Shown: one piece after another, positions 16,372 through 25,639 of the stretch | Layout: every line of letters begins with the position of its first letter | How positions within the stretch are numbered: the stretch's first letter is position 1 | Source of the DNA: Arthrobacter globiformis | GTDB lineage: Bacteria > Actinomycetota > Actinomycetes > Actinomycetales > Micrococcaceae | DNA length: 64,000 bases | Assembly (NCBI RefSeq): GCF_030817195.1 | Contig: NZ_JAUSYZ010000001.1 | Location: forward strand, 3,162,001 to 3,226,000 | Direction of reading: 5' to 3' | Made by a program: the position numbers and the translations under genes | The notes under the pieces: model-generated | Told to the model about the DNA's origin: nothing | Databases searched by the model: none | What the model saw: only the letters and a program-made list of their open reading frames with translations

Positions 16372-17787
16372 CTAGGAGCGGACGGTCTGCTGCGGCGGGG
16401 CGTCCACGCCGACGGCGGCCGCCTGGACCTTGCCCACCTGTTCCACCGAGTTGCGGACCTCGGGCCAGTTCTCCGTGGCGGCCTTGACGGCATCGGGGAC
16501 CAGGTGCAGGTTCGCGGCGGACAGTGCCCGCTCCTCGTCGCCGGGCTCAGGAACGGCCTGGTACTTGGAGAGAACCGTAATGCCGGAGTCGGTCACCTTG
16601 AAGCCGCGGGCGCGGTCCAGCTCTGGATCAAGGCCGATGGCGGCGCCGGCGGGCACCTTGACGTTCTTGTCGATAATGGCCCGGCGCACCACGGCACCTT
16701 CGCCGATCTGCACCTTGTCCATGAGTACCGAGTCGATGACGCGGCTGGCCGAGCCGACGTAGACGTCGTTGGACAGCACGGAGCCTTCCACGATGCCGCC
16801 GGAGATGACCACGCCGCTGGCCACGATGGAATCAAGGGCCGTTCCCACGGTGTTGTTCTCGCCGCGGACGAACTTGGCCGGCGGGGAAATGCTCTGCCGG
16901 GTGTAGATGGGCCACTCGGAGTTGTACAGGTTGAATACCGGCAGCGGCGAGATCAGGTCCATGTGGGCGTCGTAGAAGGAGTCGATGGTGCCAACGTCAC
17001 GCCAGTATGTGCGGTCCCGTTCGGTGGAGCCGGGAATGTCGTTGAGGGTGAAGTCGTAAACATCGGCCTGCCCCTGGTTCACGAAGTAGGGGATGATGTC
17101 CCCGCCCATGTCGTGCTTGGTGTCCAGCCGTTCCGCGTCGACGTGCAGCGCGTCCACCAGGGCGTCGGCGTCAAAGACGTAGTTGCCCATGGAGGCGAGG
17201 AACTGGGTAGGGTCTGCTGCCAGACCCGGGGTGGAGGCGGGCTTCTCGACGAATGCAGCGATCTTCTGGGGGTCTTCGGGGTCCACCTCGATGACGCCGA
17301 ACTGGTTGGCCATGTTCAGGGGCTGGCGGACGGCGGCCACGGTGGCCTTCGCACCGCTCAGGACGTGCTGCTCAACCATCTGGGCGAAGTCCATGCGGTA
17401 AACGTGGTCGGCACCCACCACGACGACGATGTCGGGATTGGCGTCGTGGATCAGGTTCAGGGACTGGTAGATGGCGTTGGCGCTGCCGAGGAACCAGCTC
17501 TTGCCGACGCGCTGCTGGGCCGGGACAGAGGCGACGTAGTTGCCAAGCTGCGTGGACATCCGCCACGTCTCGGAGATGTGGCGGTCAAGGCTGTGGGACT
17601 TGTACTGCGTCAGGACCACGATCTGCAGATACCGGGAGTTGACGAGGTTGGACAGCGCGAAGTCGATGAGGCGGTAACTGCCGGCAAAGGGCACGGCAGG
17701 TTTCGCCCGGTCTGCCGTCAGCGGCATAAGACGGTTTCCCTCGCCCCCTGCAAGGACAATGGCCAGGACTTTCTTTGTTAACGGCAT
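16372..17787 (-). CDS. glgC: Glucose-1-phosphate adenylyltransferase
   Basis: A 471-residue ADP-glucose pyrophosphorylase making ADP-glucose from ATP and glucose 1-phosphate. The nucleotidyltransferase motif AIVLAGGEGNRLMPLT is followed by FAGSYRLIDFALSNLVNS and GKSWFLGSANAIYQ. The C-terminal left-handed beta helix is present. The tail after about residue 420 is longer than usual and ends PPQQTVRS. A CAGGAG site precedes the ATG. It is divergent from glgA across about 100 bp, the same arrangement as Rv1213/Rv1212c in Mycobacterium. Confidence 0.96.
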   Translation of the reverse strand: MPLTKKVLAIVLAGGEGNRLMPLTADRAKPAVPFAGSYRLIDFALSNLVNSRYLQIVVLTQYKSHSLDRHISETWRMSTQLGNYVASVPAQQRVGKSWFLGSANAIYQSLNLIHDANPDIVVVVGADHVYRMDFAQMVEQHVLSGAKATVAAVRQPLNMANQFGVIEVDPEDPQKIAAFVEKPASTPGLAADPTQFLASMGNYVFDADALVDALHVDAERLDTKHDMGGDIIPYFVNQGQADVYDFTLNDIPGSTERDRTYWRDVGTIDSFYDAHMDLISPLPVFNLYNSEWPIYTRQSISPPAKFVRGENNTVGTALDSIVASGVVISGGIVEGSVLSNDVYVGSASRVIDSVLMDKVQIGEGAVVRRAIIDKNVKVPAGAAIGLDPELDRARGFKVTDSGITVLSKYQAVPEPGDEERALSAANLHLVPDAVKAATENWPEVRNSVEQVGKVQAAAVGVDAPPQQTVRS

Positions 17788-17886
17788 GGTCGCTCCTGTA
17801 CGCCTTCGTAACTCCCCAAAAAATCCGGTTTGTCCGGACTTTCTTCACACTAGAACAGTTCCACCGTAACGACTACCTTGGGTAAC

Positions 17887-19083
17887 GTGCGAATAGACAT
17901 TGTGACTAAAGAATTTCCGCCGGAAATCTATGGCGGCGCGGGCGTCCACGTTGCCGAGCTGAGCCGGGTGCTGGCCAAGCATGTCGACCTCCAGGTGCGT
18001 GCCTTTGGCGCGCCCCGGGACGCCGACTATCATGGCGCCTCGGTGACCTCCTACTCGGTGCCCGAGGACCTGGGCGCAGCGAACGCCGCCGTGCAGACCC
18101 TGGGCGTGGACCTGCGCATCGTCCCGGACGTCGCCGGCGCGGATCTGGTGCATTCGCACACGTGGTACGCGAACATGGCGGGCCACCTGGCGTCGCTGCT
18201 GCACGGCATCCCGCACGTGCTCAGCGCCCACAGCCTGGAACCGCTGCGGCCCTGGAAGGCTGAGCAGCTGGGCGGCGGCTACGCCCTGTCCTCGTGGGTG
18301 GAGAAAACCGCGTATGAGGCGGCAGCCGCCATTATCGCCGTGTCCGAGGGCATGCGCCAGGACATCCTGCGCAGCTACCCGGAGGTGGACCCGGCCAAGG
18401 TCAAGGTGGTGCACAACGGCATCGACGTCAGCCTGTGGAACCGCGACGAGAACGACGACGTCATCCGCACCCTGGGCATCGACCCCGCCCGGCCCAGCGT
18501 GGTGTTCGTTGGCCGCAACACCCGGCAGAAGGGTGTTCCCTACCTGCTGCGGGCCGCCGCCAAGCTCCCCGCAGACGTCCAGCTGGTCCTCTGCCTCGGG
18601 GCGGCGGACACGCCGGAACTCGCAGCGGAGACGGCCCGGCTGATCGAGGAGCTGCAGAGCCAGCGCAGCGGCGTGGTGCTGATCGAGCGCATGCTTCCCC
18701 GCAACGAGCTGATCCAGGTCCTGAGCCACGCCACGGCTTTCGCCTGCCCCTCCATCTACGAGCCGCTTGGCATCGTGAACCTCGAAGCAATGGCCTGCGG
18801 CGCTGCCGTGGTGGCCAGTGCAACGGGCGGCATCCCCGAGGTGGTCAACCACGGTGAGACCGGCCTGCTGGTCGAGCTCGAGCAGGTGACCGACGGTACC
18901 GGCACGCCGCTGGATCCGGAGAAGTTCGTCAGCGAGTTCGCCGCGGCCCTGACCGAGGTTGTGTCGGACCCGGAGCGTGCCCGCGCCATGGGCCAGGCTG
19001 GCCGCAGGCGTGCCGAGGAGCACTTCTCCTGGGAGTCGATCACCCAGACCACACTGGACGTCTACCGTTCCGTCCTCAGCTAG
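17887..19083 (+). CDS. glgA: Glycogen synthase / maltose-1-phosphate synthase (GT4)
   Basis: A 398-residue glycosyltransferase of family GT4. The start region MRIDIVTKEFPPEIYGGAGV holds the donor loop, and YEPLGIVNLEAMACGAAV holds the EX7E motif. It uses ADP-glucose from GlgC. The mycobacterial homologue Rv1212c, first called GlgA, was later shown to make maltose 1-phosphate (GlgM), so that activity is likely here too. The GTG at 17887 matches the family start; a TTG at 17878 is also in frame. A strong terminator follows. Confidence 0.93.
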   Translation: MRIDIVTKEFPPEIYGGAGVHVAELSRVLAKHVDLQVRAFGAPRDADYHGASVTSYSVPEDLGAANAAVQTLGVDLRIVPDVAGADLVHSHTWYANMAGHLASLLHGIPHVLSAHSLEPLRPWKAEQLGGGYALSSWVEKTAYEAAAAIIAVSEGMRQDILRSYPEVDPAKVKVVHNGIDVSLWNRDENDDVIRTLGIDPARPSVVFVGRNTRQKGVPYLLRAAAKLPADVQLVLCLGAADTPELAAETARLIEELQSQRSGVVLIERMLPRNELIQVLSHATAFACPSIYEPLGIVNLEAMACGAAVVASATGGIPEVVNHGETGLLVELEQVTDGTGTPLDPEKFVSEFAAALTEVVSDPERARAMGQAGRRRAEEHFSWESITQTTLDVYRSVLS

Positions 19084-19096
19084 GGTCACCTAATTC

Positions 19097-19145
19097 AACG
19101 CCCGACGGCGGGGACCTCCTAACGTAGGTCCCCGCCGTCGGGCGT
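19097..19145. terminator. Strong bidirectional terminator
   Basis: A perfect 21-bp stem (AACGCCCGACGGCGGGGACC and one more pair) with an 8-nt loop lies between the convergent glgA and acyl-CoA dehydrogenase genes. It serves both strands. Confidence 0.9.
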
Positions 19146-19149
19146 TTAG

Positions 19150-21228
19150 TCAACTGCGGGGCGGGAGTGATTTCTCCGGCACGGGGGCTGTTCCGCTGGC
19201 ACGCTGCACCCGGTAGTAATCCCGCGCCTCGTCCTGGCGGACCTTTTCAGCGCCGGTGGCGATGGCCGCGCGGAGATGGGCCGGGCCGTAGCCGAAGGCG
19301 TCCACGAGGTCCAGCGCATGGGGGCGCAGCTTGACCAGGAGCCGGTTGATGTAGCCGCCCACGGTGCGTGCGCGCTGCATGGAGAGCCTGCCGTTCATCA
19401 GGTACCACGAGAGGTTGTTCTCGATGAGCGACAGGCCGAACAGGTCGCGGAGCCAGGTCAGCACGGTCCTGGTTCCCGGGTCGCCGACCCGGCCCAGTGC
19501 CTCGGTGAAGGCCTCCCACTGCAGGAGCTCGGCGTGCGCCCGGGCGGCATCGATGAGCTCGTCCTGGTGCTGGTTGAACAAGGCGGACGCTTCGCGCTGG
19601 GGCAGCCGGCTGGCGCCCCGGAGGGCTGTGGCCGCTTCGGCAACCATCGTCTGGACCCGGTCCGTGAGCAGTGCGCGCTGGCTTTCCTCGTCGCGGAGGG
19701 CAATGGCGGCCTTCTGGACTGAGCCGTTGTCAGCCACGAACTGGGCCACCTGGCGCAGGCCCGTGCGGTGGACAGCGGTGCCGGCGGCCTGGTTGACCAC
19801 GTACCGCGCCAGCACTCCGAACGTGGCACTGCGGAATTCCTTGGCGTAGTCGGCCAGCAACCGCTTGGCCACGAGCTGCAGCAGGACGGTGTTGTCGCCC
19901 TCGAAGGTGACATAGACGTCGAGGTCCGCGCGGAGCGAGGCGAAGCGGTTCTCGATCAGGAACCCGGCTCCGCCGCAGGCTTCGCGGCATTCCTGCAGCG
20001 TATCCAGTGCGTGCCAGGTACTGAGCGGCTTGAGCGCCGCGGCCAGGGTTTCCAGGTCCTGGCGGTCCTCGTCGGAATCGTGGGCGCCGGAAAAGACATC
20101 GTCCAGCTTTTGGAGCAGCTGGTCATGCGCGAAGCCTGCGGCGTAAGTGGTGGCCAGCCGCGTGAAGAGCCGGCGTTGGTGCCGCTGGTAGTCCAGCAGC
20201 ACCTCTTCCTCGACCGGGGAGGAGGCGTTGAACTGCCGCCGTTCGGTTGCGTAGGTGATGGCCGTCTTCAGTGCGATTTTGGACGCTGCGACGGCCGCAC
20301 CGTCCAGGCTCACTCGGCCCTGCACCAGCGTGCCGAGCATGGTGAAGAACCGCCGTCCGGGGCTCGCGATGGGCGAGGTGTAGTTACCCGCGGAATCGAC
20401 GTCACCGTAGCGGTTGAGCAGGTTGGTCCGCGGGACCCGCACATGGTCGAAGTGCAGCCGGCCGTTGTCGATGCCGTTGAGCCCGCCCTTCACGCCGTCA
20501 TCCTCACCACCGATTCCCGGCCGGAATGCCTTGCTGACGGGGTCACGCAGGTCCACGTAGAACGCGTGCACGCCGTGATTGACCCCGCGCGTCACCAGCT
20601 GGGCGAACACCACGGCCCCGAGGCCGTCAATGGCCGCGTTACCGATGTAGTCCTTCCAGGCGGCGCGGAAAGGGGTGTGGATCACGAACTCCTGCGCGTC
20701 AGGATCGTAGGTTGCCGTGGTGGCGATGCTGGCGACGTCCGAACCGTGTCCCGTTTCGGTCATCGCGAAGCAGCCCGGGATGTCCAGGTTCATGATGCCC
20801 GGCAGCCACTTCTCGTGGTGTTCCGCCGTGCCAAGGTGCATCACGGCCGAACCGAACAGGCCCCACTGCACACCGGCCTTGATCTGCAGGGACGGGTCCG
20901 CGGTAACCAGTTCCTCAAAGCCGGCGATATTGCCGCCGTGGTCGTCGGACCCGCCGAAGCTGGCCGGGAAGGCCCGGTGCACGGCGCCGCTGTCCACAAG
21001 GTGCTTCAGCTGTCGGAAGGTGCGCGCCCGGTGCTCCGTGTGCGTGAGCCCTTCCGTCTTGTGGAGCTCCTCGCGTGCGGCCAGGTCACGTGCCTGCCGG
21101 CGGACGGCTGCCCACTTGCCCAGGAGCAGCTCACCCAGGGCGGCGACGTCGACGGCGGGCAACGGGCCTGCCGTCCCCGCGGTTGCTGCATGGGTGGTTG
21201 TGCCCTGGCGGTCCGCTACTTCAGTCAT
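19150..21228 (-). CDS. Acyl-CoA dehydrogenase/oxidase family protein
   Basis: A 692-residue flavoenzyme, longer than the usual 380-400 residue acyl-CoA dehydrogenases and closer in size to peroxisomal acyl-CoA oxidases. Motifs include GCFAMTETGHGSDVASI for FAD and substrate binding, and HFDHVRVPRTNLLNRYGDV. The C-terminal half adds a second helical domain with the oxidase-like ACREACGGAGF-type segment. It should form the trans-2 double bond of acyl-CoA in beta-oxidation. GAAGGAA lies 5 nt before the ATG. It follows the TetR gene by 35 nt on the same strand. Confidence 0.9.
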   Translation of the reverse strand: MTEVADRQGTTTHAATAGTAGPLPAVDVAALGELLLGKWAAVRRQARDLAAREELHKTEGLTHTEHRARTFRQLKHLVDSGAVHRAFPASFGGSDDHGGNIAGFEELVTADPSLQIKAGVQWGLFGSAVMHLGTAEHHEKWLPGIMNLDIPGCFAMTETGHGSDVASIATTATYDPDAQEFVIHTPFRAAWKDYIGNAAIDGLGAVVFAQLVTRGVNHGVHAFYVDLRDPVSKAFRPGIGGEDDGVKGGLNGIDNGRLHFDHVRVPRTNLLNRYGDVDSAGNYTSPIASPGRRFFTMLGTLVQGRVSLDGAAVAASKIALKTAITYATERRQFNASSPVEEEVLLDYQRHQRRLFTRLATTYAAGFAHDQLLQKLDDVFSGAHDSDEDRQDLETLAAALKPLSTWHALDTLQECREACGGAGFLIENRFASLRADLDVYVTFEGDNTVLLQLVAKRLLADYAKEFRSATFGVLARYVVNQAAGTAVHRTGLRQVAQFVADNGSVQKAAIALRDEESQRALLTDRVQTMVAEAATALRGASRLPQREASALFNQHQDELIDAARAHAELLQWEAFTEALGRVGDPGTRTVLTWLRDLFGLSLIENNLSWYLMNGRLSMQRARTVGGYINRLLVKLRPHALDLVDAFGYGPAHLRAAIATGAEKVRQDEARDYYRVQRASGTAPVPEKSLPPRS

Positions 21229-21263
21229 GTCGATTCCTTCGTTGGTATTGACAGGTTCCGGTG

Positions 21264-21950
21264 CTATTGAATGTCGGTGAGTTCCGGCGCGATGCCGACG
21301 CACAGCCAGTCGGTGATCTGGCGTGCCATGGTTTCCTGGTCCGGCTTGCCGGGGGAGTCCGGACTGGCCAGCCACTGCTCGCCGGCGTTGCGGACCAGGC
21401 CGATGGCGGCATTGGGCCAGTAGCCGATAACGGACTCTTTGCCTTCGCCGAGATGGGCCCGCATGGGCGCGGCGATCATGCCCGCGATGGCGTCAAAGAA
21501 ATGGCCCAGGGCGCCGGACGTCGTGATCGAGGTGGGACCGCCGTCGGCCTCCGCAGCGGAGTACCGGGTCACAAACGTGTAGACGTTGGGGCTGGTTTCG
21601 GCCATCTGGAGGTAGGCCGAGACCATGGCGAAAAGACCCTCCCGGGGCGTTTGAGCGCTTTGCGCCGCCTCCCTGATGCGCTGCTGCATCTGTCCCAGCA
21701 CCACTTCCCCGACGGCCTGCTGCAGGCCGGCTTTGTCACCGAAGTACCGGTAGAACACCGACTTGGAGGTGCCGGCCGCAGCGGCAATGTCCTCCATCGA
21801 CGCGTCGCTGCCGAGCGTGTGCACGGCCCGCCGGGCGGCCTTGATGAGTTCGCGCCTGCGCTCCTCGCGGTGCCCCTGCCAGCGCGAGGCGCGGCCGTCC
21901 ACGGCTTCTGAGGGGGAGCCCGGGGATCCGGCCGGGGGAGTCAAGTTCAC
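21264..21950 (-). CDS. TetR-family regulator of a fatty-acid module
   Basis: A 228-residue repressor-type protein. Its helix-turn-helix SMEDIAAAAGTSKSVFYRYF lies near residues 50-70, and the rest is the ligand-binding helical domain. The GTG start directly abuts a 31-bp perfect palindrome, with no room for a Shine-Dalgarno, so the transcript may be leaderless. It sits between two divergent fatty-acid units: the acyl-CoA dehydrogenase downstream on its own strand, and thiolase-reductase-hydratase on the other. An acyl-CoA ligand is likely by context. Confidence 0.9.
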   Translation of the reverse strand: MNLTPPAGSPGSPSEAVDGRASRWQGHREERRRELIKAARRAVHTLGSDASMEDIAAAAGTSKSVFYRYFGDKAGLQQAVGEVVLGQMQQRIREAAQSAQTPREGLFAMVSAYLQMAETSPNVYTFVTRYSAAEADGGPTSITTSGALGHFFDAIAGMIAAPMRAHLGEGKESVIGYWPNAAIGLVRNAGEQWLASPDSPGKPDQETMARQITDWLCVGIAPELTDIQ

Positions 21951-21981
21951 GATACCCAGCGTATCAGGTACGCTGGGTATC
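21951..21981. promoter_or_regulatory. TetR operator, perfect 13-bp palindrome
   Basis: GATACCCAGCGTA and TACGCTGGGTATC are exact inverted repeats around TCAGG. The site touches the TetR start codon and ends 30 bp before the thiolase ATG, so one bound dimer pair could block both divergent promoters. Confidence 0.85.
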
Positions 21982-22011
21982 GATAACCAGCCGGATCAAA
22001 GGAGATAGCAC

Positions 22012-23364
22012 ATGCACGTGGATCGTCAGCCTCAAACCGTGCGGAAGGCCGTGGTGGTCGGCGGCAACAGGATCCCGTTCGCCCGGACAGGCGGTGCGTA
22101 CACCAAGTCGTCCAACCAGGACATGCTCACCGCGGCCCTGGACGGCCTGATCGCCCGTTTCGGCCTGCAGGAGGAGCGGATCGGTGAAGTGGCCGCGGGC
22201 GCCGTCCTCAAGCATTCCCGGGACTTCAACCTGACGCGCGAAGCAGTGCTGGGCTCGGCGCTGTCACCGGAAACTCCCGCCTATGACCTGCAGCAGGCCT
22301 GCGCCACAGGCCTGGAAACAGTGCTGGGCCTGGCCAACAAGATCAGGCTGGGCCAGCTGGACTCCGCCATCGCGGGCGGCGTGGACTCCGCCTCGGACGC
22401 CCCGATCGCCGTCAGCGAAGGACTCCGGGAGGTGCTGCTGGACCTTAGCCGCGCCAAGACACTCCCGCAGCGGCTTCAGATCCTCGCCCGCCTGCGCCCC
22501 AAGGACCTCGCCCCGGATGCGCCGAACACCGGAGAGCCCAGGACCGGACTGTCGATGGGCGAGCACCAGGCTCTGACCACGGCCCACTGGAACATCTCCC
22601 GTGAGGCGCAGGACGAGCTTGCCCTCAACAGCCACCGGAACCTCGCCGCCGCCTATGATGCCGGGTTCTTCGACGATCTCCTCACGCCATACCGGGGGCT
22701 CACCAGGGACTCCAACCTCCGGCCAGACACAAGCCCCGAAAAGCTGGCGTCCCTGAAGCCGGTGTTCGGCCGGAACCTCGGTTCGGAAGCCACCATGACG
22801 GCCGGCAACTCCACGCCGCTGACCGACGGCGCCTCCACAGTGCTGCTCGCCTCGGAGGACTGGGCGGACGCGCACGACCTGCCCAAGCTCGCCACCGTCC
22901 TGGACGGCGAGGCAGCCGCTGTGGATTTCGTGCACGGCAAGGACGGGCTGCTGATGGCGCCGGTGTTCGCCGTCCCGCGCCTGCTGGCACGCAACGGCCT
23001 CACTTTGGACGACATCGACTACTTCGAGATCCACGAGGCCTTCGCCGGGACGGTACTGAGCACGCTCGCCGCCTGGGAGGACGAAAAGTTCGGCCGTGAG
23101 CGACTCGGGCTGGATGGTGCCTTCGGCAAGGTCGACCGGTCCAAGCTGAACGTCAACGGATCGTCGCTGGCAGCCGGGCACCCGTTCGCTGCCACCGGCG
23201 GACGCATCGTGGCCACGCTTGCCAAAATGCTGCATGAGAAGGGCAATGCCGGCGGACGCCGCGCCCTGGGACTCGTGTCGGTCTGCGCCGCCGGCGGCCA
23301 GGGCGTCGTCGCGCTGCTCGAGGCGTACTCGGAAGGAACCACCCAGGGGGACATCCATGACTGA
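22012..23364 (+). CDS. Acetyl-CoA acyltransferase (thiolase)
   Basis: A 450-residue thiolase that cleaves 3-ketoacyl-CoA with coenzyme A. The nucleophile cysteine is near residue 97 in LQQACATGLE. The acid/base histidine is in EIHEAFAG, and the second cysteine is in VSVCAAGGQG. AAAGGAGAT precedes the ATG, and the palindromic TetR operator lies just upstream. It overlaps the next gene by 8 bp. Size and partners match mycobacterial FadA2 (Rv0243), which is adjacent to FabG4 and HtdX homologues as here. Confidence 0.94.
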   Translation: MHVDRQPQTVRKAVVVGGNRIPFARTGGAYTKSSNQDMLTAALDGLIARFGLQEERIGEVAAGAVLKHSRDFNLTREAVLGSALSPETPAYDLQQACATGLETVLGLANKIRLGQLDSAIAGGVDSASDAPIAVSEGLREVLLDLSRAKTLPQRLQILARLRPKDLAPDAPNTGEPRTGLSMGEHQALTTAHWNISREAQDELALNSHRNLAAAYDAGFFDDLLTPYRGLTRDSNLRPDTSPEKLASLKPVFGRNLGSEATMTAGNSTPLTDGASTVLLASEDWADAHDLPKLATVLDGEAAAVDFVHGKDGLLMAPVFAVPRLLARNGLTLDDIDYFEIHEAFAGTVLSTLAAWEDEKFGRERLGLDGAFGKVDRSKLNVNGSSLAAGHPFAATGGRIVATLAKMLHEKGNAGGRRALGLVSVCAAGGQGVVALLEAYSEGTTQGDIHD

Positions 23365-24691
23365 CACCTACGCACGGCTCGTCAACCACGGCCTCGGACG
23401 GGATCTGGCACGGAAGCTCGGCCTGCCGCAGCCGGCCGAACTGAGGCGCTACCGGCCCGGCCAGCCCTTGATCGACGGCCCCGTCCTGGTGGGCGGCTCC
23501 GGACCCGGCGCCGACGGAATCGCGGCGGCGCTGCTTTCGTGGGGACTCGATGTCCGCCGCCACGCTGTTCCCAAGGAACGGCTTGGCGGAATCGTGCTGG
23601 TCCTCGACGCCCTCGAGGCCCCCGGCGACCTGGAGCAGCCGGTCCTTGCGGCAGCCCCGTCGCTGCGCGACCTTGCGCCAGGCGGACGGGTGGTGACTGT
23701 TTCGCGCGCGCCCGGCGGAACGCCCTCCACGGCCGCGGCCCGGCAGGGCGTGGACGGGCTACTGCGGTCCCTCGCCAAGGAACTGCGCGCGGGCGCCACC
23801 GGCAACGGCATCATCCTGGCGGAGGACGTCAGTCCCACCGCCCCCTCCGCTCTGGGGGCGCTGCGCTTCTTCCTTTCCGGCCGGTCCGCGTTCGTGGATG
23901 GCCAGTTCATTCGGGTCAGTTCCGCCGAAGGCAGCCTGCCCGACGACGCCGACGCTCCGCTCGCGGGAAAGGTCGCCGTTGTGACCGGCGCGGCCCGCGG
24001 GATCGGCGCCGCCATCGCCCGGACACTTCACCGTGACGGTGCCACGGTTGTGGCGGTGGACGTTCCCGCGGCCGGGGACCACCTGGCGGAGGTCGCCAAC
24101 GGGGTCCGCGGGACCGCGCTGCAGCTGGACATCACGCGTGACGACGCCGGGCAAAGAATCATCGACCACGCCGTGCACCGCCACGGCCGGCTGGACGTCG
24201 TGGTCCACAATGCCGGCATCACCCGGGACAAGCTGCTGGTCAACATGGACCAGTCCCGGTGGGGTTCGGTTATCGATGTGAACATCGCCGCCCAGCTGCG
24301 CATCAATGAGGCCCTCCTTGCCTCCGAGCACTTCCGTTCCACGCCGCGCATCGTCTCGGTTGCCTCCACGAGCGGCATCGCCGGCAACCGCGGACAGACC
24401 AACTATGCGGCGTCCAAGGGCGGGGTCATGGGCATGGTCCGGGCCACCGCACCGCTCCTGGCGCAGCACGGCGGTTCGATCAATGCCGTGGCACCCGGAT
24501 TTATCGAGACAGAGATGACGGCGCGGATTCCCTTCGCCACCCGGGAGATTGCCCGGCGGCTGAATTCCCTGCAGCAGGGCGGGCAGCCGGGGGACGTTGC
24601 CGAGGCCATTTCCTTCCTCGCGGGCGATTCTGCCGGTGGCATTTCCGGAGAGGTTCTGAGGGTGTGCGGACAAAACCTGGTGGGGGCATGA
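23357..24691 (+). CDS. 3-oxoacyl reductase, FabG4-like high-molecular-weight form
   Basis: A 444-residue SDR with two Rossmann domains. Residues 1-200 are a degenerate flavodoxin-like domain without a nucleotide motif. The C-terminal half is a full FabG: TGAARGIG near residue 209, HNAG, the serine in SVASTSGIAG and NYAASKGG. Standard FabG is about 245 residues; this extended form is FabG4 (Rv0242c) in Mycobacterium, which acts on 3-oxoacyl-CoA. It overlaps the thiolase and hydratase genes at both ends. Confidence 0.92.
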   Translation: MTDTYARLVNHGLGRDLARKLGLPQPAELRRYRPGQPLIDGPVLVGGSGPGADGIAAALLSWGLDVRRHAVPKERLGGIVLVLDALEAPGDLEQPVLAAAPSLRDLAPGGRVVTVSRAPGGTPSTAAARQGVDGLLRSLAKELRAGATGNGIILAEDVSPTAPSALGALRFFLSGRSAFVDGQFIRVSSAEGSLPDDADAPLAGKVAVVTGAARGIGAAIARTLHRDGATVVAVDVPAAGDHLAEVANGVRGTALQLDITRDDAGQRIIDHAVHRHGRLDVVVHNAGITRDKLLVNMDQSRWGSVIDVNIAAQLRINEALLASEHFRSTPRIVSVASTSGIAGNRGQTNYAASKGGVMGMVRATAPLLAQHGGSINAVAPGFIETEMTARIPFATREIARRLNSLQQGGQPGDVAEAISFLAGDSAGGISGEVLRVCGQNLVGA

Positions 24692-25599
24692 CCGGCGGCC
24701 AGCACCTCATCCTGGGGGAGATGCCGTCGCTCTCCAAGCTCTACGTGAATGCGGCGGCCTCGGCGGCCCGCCGCAGGATCCTGGGCTCGCATGCCGCCGC
24801 CGTGCTGCCTGCCGTCAGCCACGAAGTCCGGGAGGTCCGTCCCGACGTCGAAAACCTCACGGCGTACCAGCACCTGCTGGGTGAGACTGCCAGTGACGTG
24901 CTGCCGGCAGGGTTCATCCATGCGCTGTCGTTCCCCGTCGCCATAAGCGTCATGAACCGGGACGACTTTCCCCTGCCCCTGCTGGGAATGATCCATCTGC
25001 GGAACGTGATTGAGTACCGCAGGCCGGTCAGGTTCACTGAGACGCTGGAAATTGTGGCCAGGGCGGAGACGCTCCGGGCGCACCGCGCCGGAACGCAAGT
25101 GGATATTGCGGTAGAGGTGCGCGCCGCCGGTGACAGCGCTGTGTGCTGGTGCGGCGTGTCCACGTATCTCGCCAAGGGCGTGTTCCTGCCCGGCATCGAC
25201 AAGGCCTCGGCAGCAGCCGCGCAGCAGGGTTTCACCGCCCCGGACCCCACAGCGCTCTGGCAGCTTGGCGTGGACACCGGCCGCGCCTACGCTGCCGTGT
25301 CCGGGGACTTCAACCCGATCCACCTGAGTGTTCTTTCCGCCAGGGCCCTGGGCCTGCGCCGGTCCATCGCCCACGGCATGTACCTGGCGTCGAGGGCGCT
25401 GGCGGACGTGGGCTCGGCCAAAGGCGGCGCCTTCCGCTGGGACGTGGAGTTCGAGGCTCCGGTTTTCCTGCCCGCACGGGTGGCGCTGGACATTTCGACG
25501 GCGGAGGCCGGGGACGGCGGCTGGCTGCGGTCCGACTATGTGGCCTGGAGCCCGCGGTCCGGCCGGAAGCACTTCAGCGGGTCGGTGGCGGCGCTGTAG
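24688..25599 (+). CDS. MaoC-like double hot-dog dehydratase (HtdX-like)
   Basis: A 303-residue protein with two hot-dog folds. The C-terminal one has the hydratase-2 motif AAVSGDFNPIHLS with its Asp and His, followed by GLRRSIAHGMYLASRAL. The N-terminal fold lacks the motif. The expected reaction is reversible hydration of trans-2-enoyl-CoA to the (R)-3-hydroxy form, which pairs with the FabG4-like reductase. It starts with a 4-bp ATGA overlap and ends the operon. The mycobacterial neighbour in the same order is Rv0241c. Confidence 0.88.
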   Translation: MTGGQHLILGEMPSLSKLYVNAAASAARRRILGSHAAAVLPAVSHEVREVRPDVENLTAYQHLLGETASDVLPAGFIHALSFPVAISVMNRDDFPLPLLGMIHLRNVIEYRRPVRFTETLEIVARAETLRAHRAGTQVDIAVEVRAAGDSAVCWCGVSTYLAKGVFLPGIDKASAAAAQQGFTAPDPTALWQLGVDTGRAYAAVSGDFNPIHLSVLSARALGLRRSIAHGMYLASRALADVGSAKGGAFRWDVEFEAPVFLPARVALDISTAEAGDGGWLRSDYVAWSPRSGRKHFSGSVAAL

Positions 25600-25639
25600 C
25601 ACGGGGTGTGCTGCGCGCGGCAGAGATGCTCCCGCCGGG

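Noticed and set aside
16345..17781. 478-codon forward frame opposite glgC
   Set aside because: glgC on the other strand has all family motifs; the antisense frame is low-complexity and has no start signal.
17828..17845. TCCGG-TTTG-TCCGG repeat between glgC and glgA as an operator
   Set aside because: Only a short direct or inverted partial match; too weak to support.
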